Assembly (NCBI RefSeq): GCF_000373765.1
Contig: NZ_KB892385.1
Location: 46,826-91,547, forward strand
DNA from: Legionella shakespearei DSM 23087
Lineage (GTDB): Bacteria > Pseudomonadota > Gammaproteobacteria > Legionellales > Legionellaceae
Length of the DNA: 44,722 nucleotides
Direction of reading: 5' to 3'
The notes below the pieces were generated by a model. It saw only the letters and a list, made by a program, of their open reading frames with translations, was not told where the DNA came from and made no database searches. Every line of letters starts with the position of its first letter. Position 1 is the stretch's first letter. Positions 22,382 through 31,789 of the stretch are shown one piece after another. A program made the translations under genes and the position numbers.

Positions 22382-25300
22382 ATGGTGTCCTGGAAAGAAA
22401 AAGCCCTTGTACTGGAGCAAGAGTTTTGTCATAGCAGTGGAAACCAGGACGCTTTCGTTACTGCCCTGACACAAATCAATAAGTTAATCGCTTTTCATCT
22501 GAGTAAAAGAAAAATGCCCACAATTTTTGTGAGCTATGCCCATCCTGCCTTTAATGAAACAGACACCCAAATCAAAACAATGGCTGAACAGGAGGCCTGG
22601 ACTCGCAAGGCCATCCATACTATGGCTCATGATCTTTCGGCTTGCGGTTTTAAGGTGTTGATTGATAGAAAGGACAGTCAGGTAGGGGGAAATCCGACCC
22701 GTTTTATGGAGTCTGCTGTCAAGAAGTCAGATTTTATTCTTATGGTATGTACCGGTTTATATAATCTGAAATGCAGTTTGTCCACTAAAGAGCATCCCTA
22801 TTATGTCGCTTATGAATGTGCTAAAGCCATAGAGCGACATCTTGCGCATCCAGAACAGAACATTATCAAACCAATTATGCTGAGCGGCACCTATCAGGAA
22901 AGTTGTCAATTTCTAAGGCAAATGCTGCCTGCAGACCAGGCAATTACAACTGAGGAGTTTGCTCTCAACGGGTTTGCTGCTGATATCCAGCAAAGTTATA
23001 TCGATTCCATGATGAGGGTAATCATCCAAATGTTGCCCGAAGACATACAGGATGTTGTTGCACAGGAGGCGAAAAGTATTTGGCAGGAGTTTGCTGCTCA
23101 TAGTGAATCCCACGCTAAGGTGCTTAAAGGACTGAAAGAACAAGACAGTGAACTTGCGGCCGCATCCAAATCATGGCCACTAGTCCAAAACCAGTTAATT
23201 CAAGCCAATGACATTCCTTTATTCGGCAGAGAAGCTGATTTGGATGCAATTTATGACCGGTTACATTTTTCGCAGGATCCCTTTTTGGTGATTAGTGGCT
23301 TGGGTGGCATGGGAAAAACTCTGGTGACCAGACAATACGTGCAGAAATTTCAACATCATTATCGCATGACTTTTTGGCTTAATGCGGAATCAGAAGAACA
23401 ATTGATGAATGGATTTCGTGATATTGCTTTGCAACTGAACCAAAGTGGCCTCTTGACAGAGGAGCTTAATGTTGGTTGGGGACCATCCCACCAATTGGCG
23501 GAACAAGTCATCAAGGTATTGAATAAACAACCAGGCTGGTTGCTGGTTTACGATAATATTGAAGATCAAAGCCTGCTAAAACAATTTTTACCCTCAGGTC
23601 ATGCAGGACACCTAATCGCTACGTCCCACAATCAGCATTTATCAGCAACAAATACCTTGCAATTAGACGCATTGAGTGACGAGTCGGCTGTTGCACTGCT
23701 TGTCCATTACTCAAAAAAGAATGGGTTAGCCGAGGTATCAGACGAGGATAAATTGCATTTAAAAGAACTGGCAAAATATCTTGATTATTTACCGCTGGCT
23801 CTTGTTCAGGCAGGGGGAATGATGGCAATAGGTTATTCTGCCAAAGAATATCTGGTTCGCCTGAAAACAAATCATGCCAAATTGATGAAATCGCAACATG
23901 CTCTTATCAGACAAAATAAATATCCACATAGCTTGCTTACTGTATGGCAAATGGGATGGGACACATTGTCTGCCCAAACCAAAGAATATCTGGTTGTTTC
24001 TTCTTTGCTGGCGGCTGAAAACCAGCCTCGCGCCCTGTTTGAACAGTATAAGGAAGATGACTTTGATGCCGCAGTTCATGAGTTGCAAAAACATTCATTT
24101 ATTAATTTTTCCTATCGTAATGAACAGACTGTTTATAACTGTCATCGTCTGGTGCAGCAAATGGTTCTGGATAATGTGTCTGAGGAGGAAAAAAATAAGA
24201 TACTGACACGGCTTATTCATACTATGGCGAAGCAATGTGAGCCTACAGAAGAGGAGAAAAAGCATCAGGATTTTATGTCTGCCCGCCAACGGCGCTTTAT
24301 GCTGTTAAGCCATTGGGACGTGTTACAACATCATGCCGCAGCACTTAAAGATAAAGAGGCTGTTTGTCTTCTATTGCATAAAATGGCAGGGACATATCAT
24401 GAGCGTGGAGATGTTAATAAAGCCTTGGACTATTATCACCAGGCTATTACAGTTGCAGAAGAGGTTTATGGCAAAAATAATTTAAAAACGATTGGGATGA
24501 AGATTGAACTGGGTGGCCTCTATCGTGATTTACGGCGTGCTACTGATGGCTTGAAGTTATATCAGGAGTTGCTTGAACAATTACAGCAATTGCCTGAAGA
24601 TACAACTCAGGAAGAGTTACGCTTAAAAACAGGATTAGCCTGTAGTTATTGTGATCTCAACCAGCACGCTCTTGCTTTACCTGTTTTTAAAGAGCTTGTT
24701 GCGAAATATACAGAACTACACGGCAGCCAGCATCGTTGGGTGATTATTAATAAGTACAATTTAGGCAGTGCTTCATGGCAAATGGGGAAGACTGATGAGG
24801 CGATTAAAATACTCACCGAGGTTGCAAAGCAGGTTCCTGAAAATGACTTGCTATTAAGTAGTGGAGTACGCAACAGTCTGGCTATGGCGCATATTAATAA
24901 GAATCAACCAGAACATTTTAAAGAAGCTGAACGCTTATTAAAAGATGCGTTAAAGGCCAGAGTGACGCATTATTCAGAACACCATCCTGAGGTTGGTGCT
25001 GTTTATGCAAATCTGGCTACCTTACATTGGTTACAGCACCATGAAAAGCGCGCAAAGAAATATTTTGCACGCAGTATCGATGGTACTGGCAGCCATAATA
25101 TTCTTCCCTATTGTGTGTATCTTATGTCACAAGGGGATTGGCAAGAGGCAATGCGTCTTTTACAAGACGTTAAAGAGTCGGACAGTTCATCCACATTTAC
25201 CTGCAGTAAAGAGTCTTCTTACCGGCTGCATGATGAAAAGCTCTTATCGGTGTTATTTTATTTGAATACCTCAGTGGTGACTTTGAAAAATCCACTCTTT

Positions 25301-25510
25301 GCTCATTATCTGCTGGTCTTGTGTCAATTAAATCAGGGGCAAAATGCTCAGGAATCAATAACTGAATTTTGTCAGCAGGCACAGAAGGATGGTTCGGAGT
25401 CAGCTACTCTTTTGGCCGGGCAATTTAATCCTTCATTTTTTTCACAATCACGATCTGAAGCCTCAAAAGAAGCCATCTCTCAAGTAGTCTCTACTAAAAA
25501 GAGAATGTGA
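22382..25510 (+). CDS. SEFIR/TIR + NB-ARC + TPR protein (NLR/STAND-like)
   Basis: This 1042-residue protein has three modules. Residues about 45-200 are a SEFIR/TIR-like domain (PTIFVSYAHP, DLSACGFKVLIDRKDS, SAVKKSDFILMVCTGLY). Residues about 280-520 are an NB-ARC STAND ATPase with P-loop GLGGMGKT (306-313), Walker B LLVYDN (about D391) and the LPLAL motif (about 470). Residues about 660-960 are tetratricopeptide repeats (HERGDVNKALDYYHQAITVA, then GLYRDLRRATDGL). In bacteria such proteins can be anti-phage sensors whose TIR-type domain acts after ligand-driven oligomerisation. In Legionella an effector role is an alternative. GGGGAAGAGG precedes the ATG. Same operon as the LuxR gene. Confidence 0.88.
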   Translation: MVSWKEKALVLEQEFCHSSGNQDAFVTALTQINKLIAFHLSKRKMPTIFVSYAHPAFNETDTQIKTMAEQEAWTRKAIHTMAHDLSACGFKVLIDRKDSQVGGNPTRFMESAVKKSDFILMVCTGLYNLKCSLSTKEHPYYVAYECAKAIERHLAHPEQNIIKPIMLSGTYQESCQFLRQMLPADQAITTEEFALNGFAADIQQSYIDSMMRVIIQMLPEDIQDVVAQEAKSIWQEFAAHSESHAKVLKGLKEQDSELAAASKSWPLVQNQLIQANDIPLFGREADLDAIYDRLHFSQDPFLVISGLGGMGKTLVTRQYVQKFQHHYRMTFWLNAESEEQLMNGFRDIALQLNQSGLLTEELNVGWGPSHQLAEQVIKVLNKQPGWLLVYDNIEDQSLLKQFLPSGHAGHLIATSHNQHLSATNTLQLDALSDESAVALLVHYSKKNGLAEVSDEDKLHLKELAKYLDYLPLALVQAGGMMAIGYSAKEYLVRLKTNHAKLMKSQHALIRQNKYPHSLLTVWQMGWDTLSAQTKEYLVVSSLLAAENQPRALFEQYKEDDFDAAVHELQKHSFINFSYRNEQTVYNCHRLVQQMVLDNVSEEEKNKILTRLIHTMAKQCEPTEEEKKHQDFMSARQRRFMLLSHWDVLQHHAAALKDKEAVCLLLHKMAGTYHERGDVNKALDYYHQAITVAEEVYGKNNLKTIGMKIELGGLYRDLRRATDGLKLYQELLEQLQQLPEDTTQEELRLKTGLACSYCDLNQHALALPVFKELVAKYTELHGSQHRWVIINKYNLGSASWQMGKTDEAIKILTEVAKQVPENDLLLSSGVRNSLAMAHINKNQPEHFKEAERLLKDALKARVTHYSEHHPEVGAVYANLATLHWLQHHEKRAKKYFARSIDGTGSHNILPYCVYLMSQGDWQEAMRLLQDVKESDSSSTFTCSKESSYRLHDEKLLSVLFYLNTSVVTLKNPLFAHYLLVLCQLNQGQNAQESITEFCQQAQKDGSESATLLAGQFNPSFFSQSRSEASKEAISQVVSTKKRM

Positions 25511-25898
25511 TTGTGAGGCAAGCAGACCGGGTTATGGCTCACTGTCATTAACTTAACGTGATTTTCGGATAAGAAGCTTGTTTTATCCAGTCGTTACTTC
25601 GATGCCGTTCGGGCTGAGGAGAGGCGGTAGCCTCGTCTCGAAGCCTTAGTACAGTGCCAAGGCTTCGAGACGAGGCTACCGCCTCTCCTCAGCCCGAACG
25701 GATCGAGGTAAACACTGGCTCAAACAACTTTCTTATCCGAAACTCACATTAAGTTAACTCACAACGAAACAAATATCCGTATAAAAGCACGATGTTCTCT
25801 AATTAATCAAGTCGTATAATCATAATTCTTTTGTTCATGCTGTTATTCAATTGACAACAGGATGAAACATAAATGAATTATTTAACCAAGGTACGATC
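25511..25898. other. Gene-free stretch with a family B palindrome
   Basis: A family E remnant (GCAAGCAGACCGGG near 25519) and a family B element (25546-25758) occupy the first two-thirds. The rest is the leader of the repeat-protein gene, with TATAAT at 25815-25820 as a possible -10. Confidence 0.65.
25546..25758. repeat. Long palindrome family B, copy 2
   Basis: The arms begin CATTAACTTAACGTG and GATAAGAAGCTTGTTT and end AACAACTTTCTTATCC and CATTAAGTTAAC. Inner arms GATGCCGTTCGGGCTGAGGA and GGCTTCGAGACGAGGCTACC mirror each other. A small loss (CGGATCGAGG) marks one arm. Confidence 0.92.
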
Positions 25899-28571
25899 AT
25901 GTATATTCAAAACAGAAAAATTGTAGATTTATCTATAGTGCAATATAAACATTATATTGGCATTGTGAAGAGAACCCTTCATTGGCTGGGATTTCGTTCT
26001 TTCTTTGATGAGCCTATTCTGAATTTAATCGCTTTATCTAATGAAACAAAGGGCGATCTGGGCAGTGACGATATTATCACCATTCTTGAATCACCAGATA
26101 ATAATGACTTGTCTGAATCAGCCCAATTAGTCATTGATAATTTATCAAACATTTATCTGGATACAGCACGTAATGAACAAGAACGCGGATTGCTGAAAGT
26201 TAAAGCGTTGACTGAACTGGCCTTGTTTGAAGAGGAGTCGCAAGTAAGCCGCTTTGAGTATTTATTCGGGACTACCAATAAAGCATCTGTTTTCTACCAT
26301 GGGCTTTTGTCCAGTGTAGAGAGCCTGCTTGCCCGCAAAAGCCTGGAACAGTCAGATTTGGAAGACATCACACGGAGATACGCAGGTGAGAAGCCCTTTT
26401 TAAATAAGATGTGGCGCACAGCGATTACTTCTGCTCTGTTGAATTTAAAGCCCGTAAAAGTTGAAACGCACAGTGCTGAACAACAAATGGAAGTGAATGT
26501 GGCGCAGGAAGTACCAAGGCCACTATCTCCTGTTGATAGTCCAGACATAGAGAACAATCTGTCAGAAGAAAACGATAAGCAGGAAGAACTCGTTGCATCA
26601 CCGTCACCTGTTGATGTTCCTGACTTGCAACAGGATGAGGTGGAACAGGAAGAAGCACCAATAGAGACAATGCTGACAATTCCAGAAGATCCTGCACCAC
26701 TGCCGTTTGTCGATGCTCCTGACTTGCAAGAGGATAAGATGGAACTGGATGAACCACAAATAGAAACAATGCTGTCCGCTCCAGAAGACCCTGCACCACT
26801 GCCATCTGTTGATGTTCCTGACTTGCAAGAGGATGGGGTGGAACTGAAGGAATCACAAATAGAAATGCTGTTCGTTCCAGAAGACCCTGCGCCACAACCA
26901 CCTGTGGATGAAGATATAAATATTCAACCGGTTGTTGCAGAACAGGAAGAACTACAAACAGAATTAATCAAAGAATCAGAGGAAACTATAACATTACCTG
27001 TTCATGAGGTGGGTGTTTGCGAACAGGATGCGCCGCAAATAGATAAGACGAATGAATCAGAAACCGTAACACCACAAATCCTGGTCGATGAACACATCAG
27101 TGTTCAGGACGAAGTCGTGGAAGAAGCTATAGAGCCTGAAGTAGTGCCACCTGTTGCGAATGCAGTTGATTTCATCCCATTACCGCCGCCGGTTGAACTG
27201 CCTGAATTACCTCTTGAAGAAAAAGCTGTAGCTCTTCCTGAACACGCTGATCTTGCTGTCGAATTAACGAAAAAAGATCGTTTTTCCGAGATGGCACATC
27301 AATCGCAACGTTTGTTTAAATCCTATTCTTCATTCTTTAGCAAGGTAAACTCTGAAAGGGAAGAACAGGCACTTGCCAAGGTCGCGAATGAAAGCATAAA
27401 TCAAAAGAGCCGCCAGAGGTTTATAGATTATTGCAAGCGGCTGGAAGAGTTGAAACTGAAAATAGAAAAATTATGCGATGAAGCCATACAACTGGATAGT
27501 TCTCTGAAAGAACCACCCGCAGCAGCCTCAAAAGAACAGCATAATAAAAAGCATAAATTTCTAGGTAAAGCTTCTGCAAAGTTTAAAGGATTAGCGGAGA
27601 ATAACACTTTGGTAAAGAAGGTGACTCAAGCCGCAGATGCGGTACGAGATGCTCAAATAAAATATAAATATAAAAGAGTTCTGAACAGAATTAAAAAGTT
27701 ACAAAAGACGCAATTCAGAATATTAATTGATACATTAATCCTGAGCCTGATTATTAGTGATGACCAGTTCTTTCTGGCGAATAGCAGCACCATACAATCA
27801 ATGTGTGCTACTGCTCAAGCGTTGACCAAAGTTGTTACGTTAACTGCGCAACAGCAGCGAGAGCTTAAGGTACTAATTGATGCCTGTAATTTAAGAATGG
27901 CACAAGCTCGGGACAATGAGCAGAACACTGAGTCTCAAAATCAGCAAGTGATGCACGTGTCCAATGATGCAACAGATGACGGAAGTACAGTTGTTGCCAG
28001 TAACATACCTGTAGCACCTGCTCCTGTAATAACCGAGTTCAAGACTGCATTCCATGTTAAGAGCAGGGTAAATTCAGCTTCGGCCAAAGTACAGGAAGGA
28101 CAAGACGAATATCAATTGAGAGAGGCGCTTTTATTGCAGATACGTGAAGGAGTACAGCTTAAAAAGAGCGAATCACCAGAGCTCAAAAAGAACAATTCAA
28201 CGAATTTGCTTCCTAATGGCAGCATTTTGAGTGTGTTGGCATTCAGTTCACTATTGAAATTAAACTCCTCAGAAGATGAAGATATAAGGGATGAATCAGG
28301 ATGGAGTACCCAGAATTTATCTTACGATGACGATAATGACACACCGCGTTTAAAAAATCATAAGCCTTTAATTAAGACAAAAAAGGTAACACCTCATCAA
28401 TCATTACCTTCAGCACCGTCAAATGATTCTTTGTCTGATGAATCAGAGGAACTTTCTCTTGATGATCTTCGTGCAGAATTGGCACTTATCAGAGGTATTG
28501 TTAAGACTGAAATTGTCATGAAGAATGAGGATGAATGCACAGTCTTGGCCAACGGTTTATTCCCCTCATAA
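25899..28571 (+). CDS. Large acidic repeat protein, effector-like
   Basis: The 890 residues belong to no family I recognise. The N-terminal 185 residues are helical. About 215-420 is an acidic, Pro-rich low-complexity region with three or four copies of a 33-residue unit (PEDPAPLPSVDVPDLQED, then E-rich). About 450-640 is helical and charged with coiled-coil potential (LAKVANESINQKSRQRFIDY). The C-terminal 200 residues are Ser/Asn-rich and end with DESEELSLDDLRAELAL. ATG is preceded by AAGGTACGATC. It is followed 51 bp later by another orphan on the same strand. A translocated scaffold-type effector is plausible; intracellular location is not shown. Confidence 0.75.
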   Translation: MYIQNRKIVDLSIVQYKHYIGIVKRTLHWLGFRSFFDEPILNLIALSNETKGDLGSDDIITILESPDNNDLSESAQLVIDNLSNIYLDTARNEQERGLLKVKALTELALFEEESQVSRFEYLFGTTNKASVFYHGLLSSVESLLARKSLEQSDLEDITRRYAGEKPFLNKMWRTAITSALLNLKPVKVETHSAEQQMEVNVAQEVPRPLSPVDSPDIENNLSEENDKQEELVASPSPVDVPDLQQDEVEQEEAPIETMLTIPEDPAPLPFVDAPDLQEDKMELDEPQIETMLSAPEDPAPLPSVDVPDLQEDGVELKESQIEMLFVPEDPAPQPPVDEDINIQPVVAEQEELQTELIKESEETITLPVHEVGVCEQDAPQIDKTNESETVTPQILVDEHISVQDEVVEEAIEPEVVPPVANAVDFIPLPPPVELPELPLEEKAVALPEHADLAVELTKKDRFSEMAHQSQRLFKSYSSFFSKVNSEREEQALAKVANESINQKSRQRFIDYCKRLEELKLKIEKLCDEAIQLDSSLKEPPAAASKEQHNKKHKFLGKASAKFKGLAENNTLVKKVTQAADAVRDAQIKYKYKRVLNRIKKLQKTQFRILIDTLILSLIISDDQFFLANSSTIQSMCATAQALTKVVTLTAQQQRELKVLIDACNLRMAQARDNEQNTESQNQQVMHVSNDATDDGSTVVASNIPVAPAPVITEFKTAFHVKSRVNSASAKVQEGQDEYQLREALLLQIREGVQLKKSESPELKKNNSTNLLPNGSILSVLAFSSLLKLNSSEDEDIRDESGWSTQNLSYDDDNDTPRLKNHKPLIKTKKVTPHQSLPSAPSNDSLSDESEELSLDDLRAELALIRGIVKTEIVMKNEDECTVLANGLFPS
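26590..26920 (+). repeat. In-frame 99-bp tandem repeat
   Basis: The ETML/EML units begin at 26664, 26763 and 26862, exactly 99 bases apart, with a partial unit before. Each encodes PEDPAP, a short Val-Asp-x-Pro-Asp-Leu-Gln segment and an acidic run. Copies differ by point changes and one codon deletion. Confidence 0.85.
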
Positions 28572-28622
28572 ACAGTGAGGGAACTATCTTCCCGATTCAA
28601 TTTGGCAGCCAGGAGCAGTGTA

Positions 28623-29657
28623 ATGAACGCAAAACAAATAGACATTATTATTCGTATGTATGAAGATAAACTTGGGTATTTACAGCGGAACCATGAGGCT
28701 ATAAGGAAATTGAAGTCAAGACGTGGTACTTCTGCAGGGAGTGTTCTCTTTCCTTTCTTGAGGTATCCAGCAGGTAGTGACATGCTGGTTGAAGAGGTCT
28801 ATACCAATATACTTAAAGCTGTATTTGAAAATAGATTTTACCAATTAAAGGATTTAGGGGAGTTTAAAGAAAATCTTGATAAATTGTATGCAGTTATTAA
28901 CATGCAGGATATTGCCAAATTATTTGGGATGTTCAAATTTGATGAAGAATCCCCAGAAGAGGCGAGGCAATTTCTTTTATCGGGATGCTTAAACATTCTG
29001 GGGAATACTACTAAAAAGCCCGATGAGGCACTGGAGATTTTAATTGTTCTTAATAAATACGTGCCTGCTAATCTGGTTATGACAAGACTTGGTTTTGATT
29101 TTTACCACCTGTATGGAGAGGTCCTTCGATCTATTGATTCTCCTTTTGAGCTCACAATTTTAGAGTCCAGGCTTTCAACTCAGGAGCTAGAGGAAATACA
29201 ATCGAATTATCATTGTACAGGTGACATGAATTTTATTACTTTTCTGAGATTAATTGTTGCGCATCATTTAATAAAAAGCGGTAATTATTTGAAAGTCCTT
29301 GACTTACGTCCCCTTCAAAGTCAACACAAATATTCCAGCTTATTATCCGATTTGTTTTTTAATGAAAATTTTATCCTTGGCCTTAAATTTTTAATCGACA
29401 GGGAGTTATGCTCTCCTCACAATATTTTATGGATTATTGATCTTTATGATAAATCATTTTCGAAACGATTAACGTCAATTGTTAAACTACTGGAAGATAA
29501 TCTTGCTTTTTTGGAGCAACATAAAGAAACTAAAATGGAGCAGCCATTAGTTTCGTTATCCTGTTTTGCTAACAGAAAGCAACGACTCAATGATCAATCA
29601 AAAAATCATCCTGAGAATGAACCACGGGAAGGGAATCACTTCTACCAAAGGGTATAG
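28623..29657 (+). CDS. Orphan helical protein, companion of the repeat protein
   Basis: The 344 residues start at ATG 28623, chosen because AGGAG lies 8 bases upstream; a GTG start at 28575 would add 16 residues. All-helical in appearance, soluble, Leu-rich, with no recognised domain. The spacing of 51 bp after the 890-residue gene and same strand suggest co-transcription. The tail (NHPENEPREGNHFYQRV) is polar. It may be a second effector. Confidence 0.7.
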   Translation: MNAKQIDIIIRMYEDKLGYLQRNHEAIRKLKSRRGTSAGSVLFPFLRYPAGSDMLVEEVYTNILKAVFENRFYQLKDLGEFKENLDKLYAVINMQDIAKLFGMFKFDEESPEEARQFLLSGCLNILGNTTKKPDEALEILIVLNKYVPANLVMTRLGFDFYHLYGEVLRSIDSPFELTILESRLSTQELEEIQSNYHCTGDMNFITFLRLIVAHHLIKSGNYLKVLDLRPLQSQHKYSSLLSDLFFNENFILGLKFLIDRELCSPHNILWIIDLYDKSFSKRLTSIVKLLEDNLAFLEQHKETKMEQPLVSLSCFANRKQRLNDQSKNHPENEPREGNHFYQRV

Positions 29658-30170
29658 AGCTAGCTCCGGGCTACGGCTCACTGCCATTGCGATTGATTAA
29701 AATATATAAAAAACTGTAGCCTTGATTCCGCTATTGCGCTGAATGATCCTCTCATATTGAGTACCACTCAGACCTATGCAGGATCGCCTTCCCCTCTCCG
29801 GGGGAAGGTGCCCGACAGGGCGGATGGGGGATCAAAAAAAGGAGTTTCTATCAAATAGACCATGTTGTTTTAGACCTTTTTACCTTAAATAAGTTCTCTT
29901 TTTGATCCCCCCACCCACCCTGTCGGGCACCCTCCCCCGGCGGTGGAGGGGCTACTTGCGATGAGCATCCTGTTTATTTACATCTTTTTACGAGATTAAA
30001 ATTATGAGAGGAGCACTCAGCGCTGTCGCTGCATCAAGGCTACGCCTATTTTAAGTTAAGCTCTAAAACTTGATGTAAGTTATTGAGTTTCACCTCCTTA
30101 TCAGCTTAAGATAAATGCCTTATTGGTGAACGTGCCAGAACATATTTATAAAGTTGACGGTGGAGTTACA
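29658..30170. other. Gene-free stretch dominated by one palindrome
   Basis: A family E/G remnant (CGGGCTACGGCTCACTG and CCTTGATTCCGCTATTG) is followed by the family H palindrome (29787-29951). A short G-type remnant (GCTGCATCAAGGCTACGCC) and the leader of the next gene complete the gap. Confidence 0.65.
29787..29951. repeat. Palindromic repeat family H
   Basis: CCCCTCTCCGGGGGAAGGTG, CCCGACAGGGCGGATGGGGG at left pair with CCCCCACCCACCCTGTCGGG and CACCCTCCCCCGGCGG at right. Inner GATCAAAAAAAGGAG mirrors CTCTTTTTGATC. This is the only copy in the window. Confidence 0.85.
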
Positions 30171-30854
30171 ATGTTATCAACAGAATTACCCGAATATGCA
30201 GGAAATGAACAGCAGTCAATACCTTCTGACGATGAGTTGCATGCGCGTGCTCATCAATATATCGCCGAATCAAATCAATTAATATTTCAGGATTTACCGA
30301 AAATAATTTCTCAGATTATTGCAAGGGATGTGTGGAAAAAACGAACTAATTCTTACAGAAATTTTGGTGAGTATGCCCTTAATCAGACACCAGACGGCCT
30401 TGGTATAGCCAATAATGACATGCTGTGGTTGTTGCGTTCTGCTATGAATGTAAAAACACAACATGCAGGGCACTGGGGCGATGTGCTTGGTGAAGTGGAT
30501 ACCAGTGTCAGAAGTTATGCAAAAGAAAAGAAAATCCCTATCAAGGAGTTGCATGGCGACTTGTCAGAACAGGATGATCCTAATCCTGAACTTTTTGAAG
30601 AAAACGTAATTACTTATTTACCCTCCAGATCCCGTTCGAGCGATGGGCAACTGTTAAAGTTGAAAATGAAAGATCCCCAGGCTTATGAACACGTGGTGCA
30701 GGGAAAAATGGGCTTGAAAGAAGCGTTTCCGCAAACTCCTAAAAAGAAATTACACCCTATTGAATCAGTCAAAAACAAATTTTCCAGTTTGTCTAAATCC
30801 GACAGAGAAGCCTTCCTGGCATGGCTTGAGCAGGAAAAAGAAAATTTGTTGTAG
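30171..30854 (+). CDS. Putative DNA-binding protein, ParB/phage-regulator-like C-terminal half
   Basis: The 227 residues start at ATG 30171 (GGAG 7 bases upstream); an upstream TTG is weaker. Residues about 140-175 (ITYLPSRSRSSDGQLLKLKM, then KDPQAYEHVVQGKMGLKEAF) resemble a segment common in phage and plasmid ParB-like proteins, where a helix-turn-helix precedes 'L..L...P...E.V..GE.S...A'. The C-terminus is basic (KKKLHPIESVKNKFSSLSKS). The first 60 residues are helical. No phage structural genes are nearby. DNA binding is inferred and a specific function is not assigned. Confidence 0.6.
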   Translation: MLSTELPEYAGNEQQSIPSDDELHARAHQYIAESNQLIFQDLPKIISQIIARDVWKKRTNSYRNFGEYALNQTPDGLGIANNDMLWLLRSAMNVKTQHAGHWGDVLGEVDTSVRSYAKEKKIPIKELHGDLSEQDDPNPELFEENVITYLPSRSRSSDGQLLKLKMKDPQAYEHVVQGKMGLKEAFPQTPKKKLHPIESVKNKFSSLSKSDREAFLAWLEQEKENLL

Positions 30855-30907
30855 TAGCCATTGATGTATAAGTGCAGGCAATGAATGGCACTTACTTCAG
30901 AGGTTTT

Positions 30908-30974
30908 GTAGCCCGGTCTGCTCGCAGCCGGGATTTGTGCCACTTCGATCCCGGCTGCGAGCAGACCGGGCTAC
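30908..30974. repeat. Palindromic repeat family E, copy 3
   Basis: GTAGCCCGGTCTGCTCGCAG and CTGCGAGCAGACCGGGCTAC are perfect 20-bp inverted arms with a spacer around GTGCCACTTCG. Confidence 0.9.
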
Positions 30975-31005
30975 GCACTGTGCTATTTGGAACCACTTTA
31001 CCCTG

Positions 31006-31135
31006 AATCCACGTCGTCCCCAGATCTACGTCGTCCTGAGCGCGTCTTTTTGCGCGAAGGATCTCCTGAAAGCGGCATGGTGCCAGTATTTGGAGATCCT
31101 TCGCGCAAAAAGACGCGCTCAGGACGACGTAGAGC
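31006..31135. repeat. Palindromic repeat family D, copy 2
   Basis: CTACGTCGTCCTGAGCGCGT and ACGCGCTCAGGACGACGTAG are perfect inverted arms. The centre holds AAAGCGGCATGGTGCCAGTA, the same core as copy 1 in reverse. A partial extra CACGTCGTCC precedes it. Confidence 0.9.
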
Positions 31136-31159
31136 GGGGAATAGCAAAGATGTGCACAA

Positions 31160-31203
31160 GAAAACCTTGATTCCGCTATCGCTGCATCAAGGCTACTCCT
31201 ATT
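31160..31203. repeat. Short repeat family G
   Basis: AAAACCTTGATTCCGCTATC followed by GCTGCATCAAGGCTAC gives a small stem (CCTTGAT / ATCAAGG). The same unit occurs at 42.44 kb, with eroded forms at 3.6, 29.7 and 30.0 kb. Confidence 0.75.
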
Positions 31204-31242
31204 TTGAATAAACCTCTACTCCTTAACTTAAAGGCAGTACCC

Positions 31243-31776
31243 CTAACGGCAACCATTTACACTATTTATTAGTTTCTCATAAATTTGTTCTTCGTTTAAT
31301 TTTAAAGGCTTAATTTGCGAATAGAGCGTTGCAACAGGTGCGGCTGCACAGGTGCAAAAGGCAGACACATCTTCTTTCTTGCTGTCATCAGTGACATCAT
31401 AGGGATAACTGGCCATACACAAGGCTTGGATGTCGACACCTGCTGTGTTCTTCGACAACATTTTATAGCGTATTGCATTTCTCAGCACCGCATAAGGAAT
31501 ACAATTTCTGTCATTACGAAAATCAGCCGCAGCAGCGGGTAGTAAACTCTTCTGCGACGCTTTATAGGCACAAAAGCAGCCATAAATGGCGACATAATTT
31601 GCATTTTCTGCACTGATGCCAGGAAAGCGTGCCGCCAAATCTGCCTGGCCATTGGCAAGACAGCTTTTATCCATCATCAGCGAAGAGCTCTTCTCTGTAA
31701 TGATTTCGGAATAAGTATTGAAAGGCAAAAGAACAACAAACATCAGTAAGAGCGTTTTTAAGATTGAAATGTGCAT
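31243..31776 (-). CDS. Secreted Cys-rich protein
   Basis: The 177 residues begin with a signal peptide (about 1-23, ILKTLLLMFVVLLPFNTYS). The mature part has eight cysteines, including two CxC pairs (GCFCAY and FCTCAA), suggesting a disulfide-bonded periplasmic or exported protein. AAGGA lies 7 bases from the ATG. It starts 13 bp after the ABC exporter gene on the same strand, so the two are one operon. No family recognised; an exported or transport-assisting role is inferred from position only. Confidence 0.75.
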   Translation of the reverse strand: MHISILKTLLLMFVVLLPFNTYSEIITEKSSSLMMDKSCLANGQADLAARFPGISAENANYVAIYGCFCAYKASQKSLLPAAAADFRNDRNCIPYAVLRNAIRYKMLSKNTAGVDIQALCMASYPYDVTDDSKKEDVSAFCTCAAAPVATLYSQIKPLKLNEEQIYEKLINSVNGCR

Positions 31777-31789
31777 TCGCTTTCCTTAA

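Larger units (their letters stand above)
30855..31242. other. Gene-free stretch with three repeat families
   Basis: It contains family E (30908-30974), family D (31006-31135) and family G (31160-31203) elements. No coding capacity beyond repeat translations. Confidence 0.7.

Noticed and set aside
26425..26901. Minus-strand frame of 158 codons with internal repeats
   Set aside because: It is the shadow of the in-frame tandem repeat of the 890-residue gene.
26590..26920. Possible CRISPR-like array
   Set aside because: The 99-bp units are contiguous, lie in a coding frame and have no spacers.
30937..31211. Plus-strand frames of 74-77 codons
   Set aside because: They lie in family E and D repeats, no ribosome site, composition unlike real genes.
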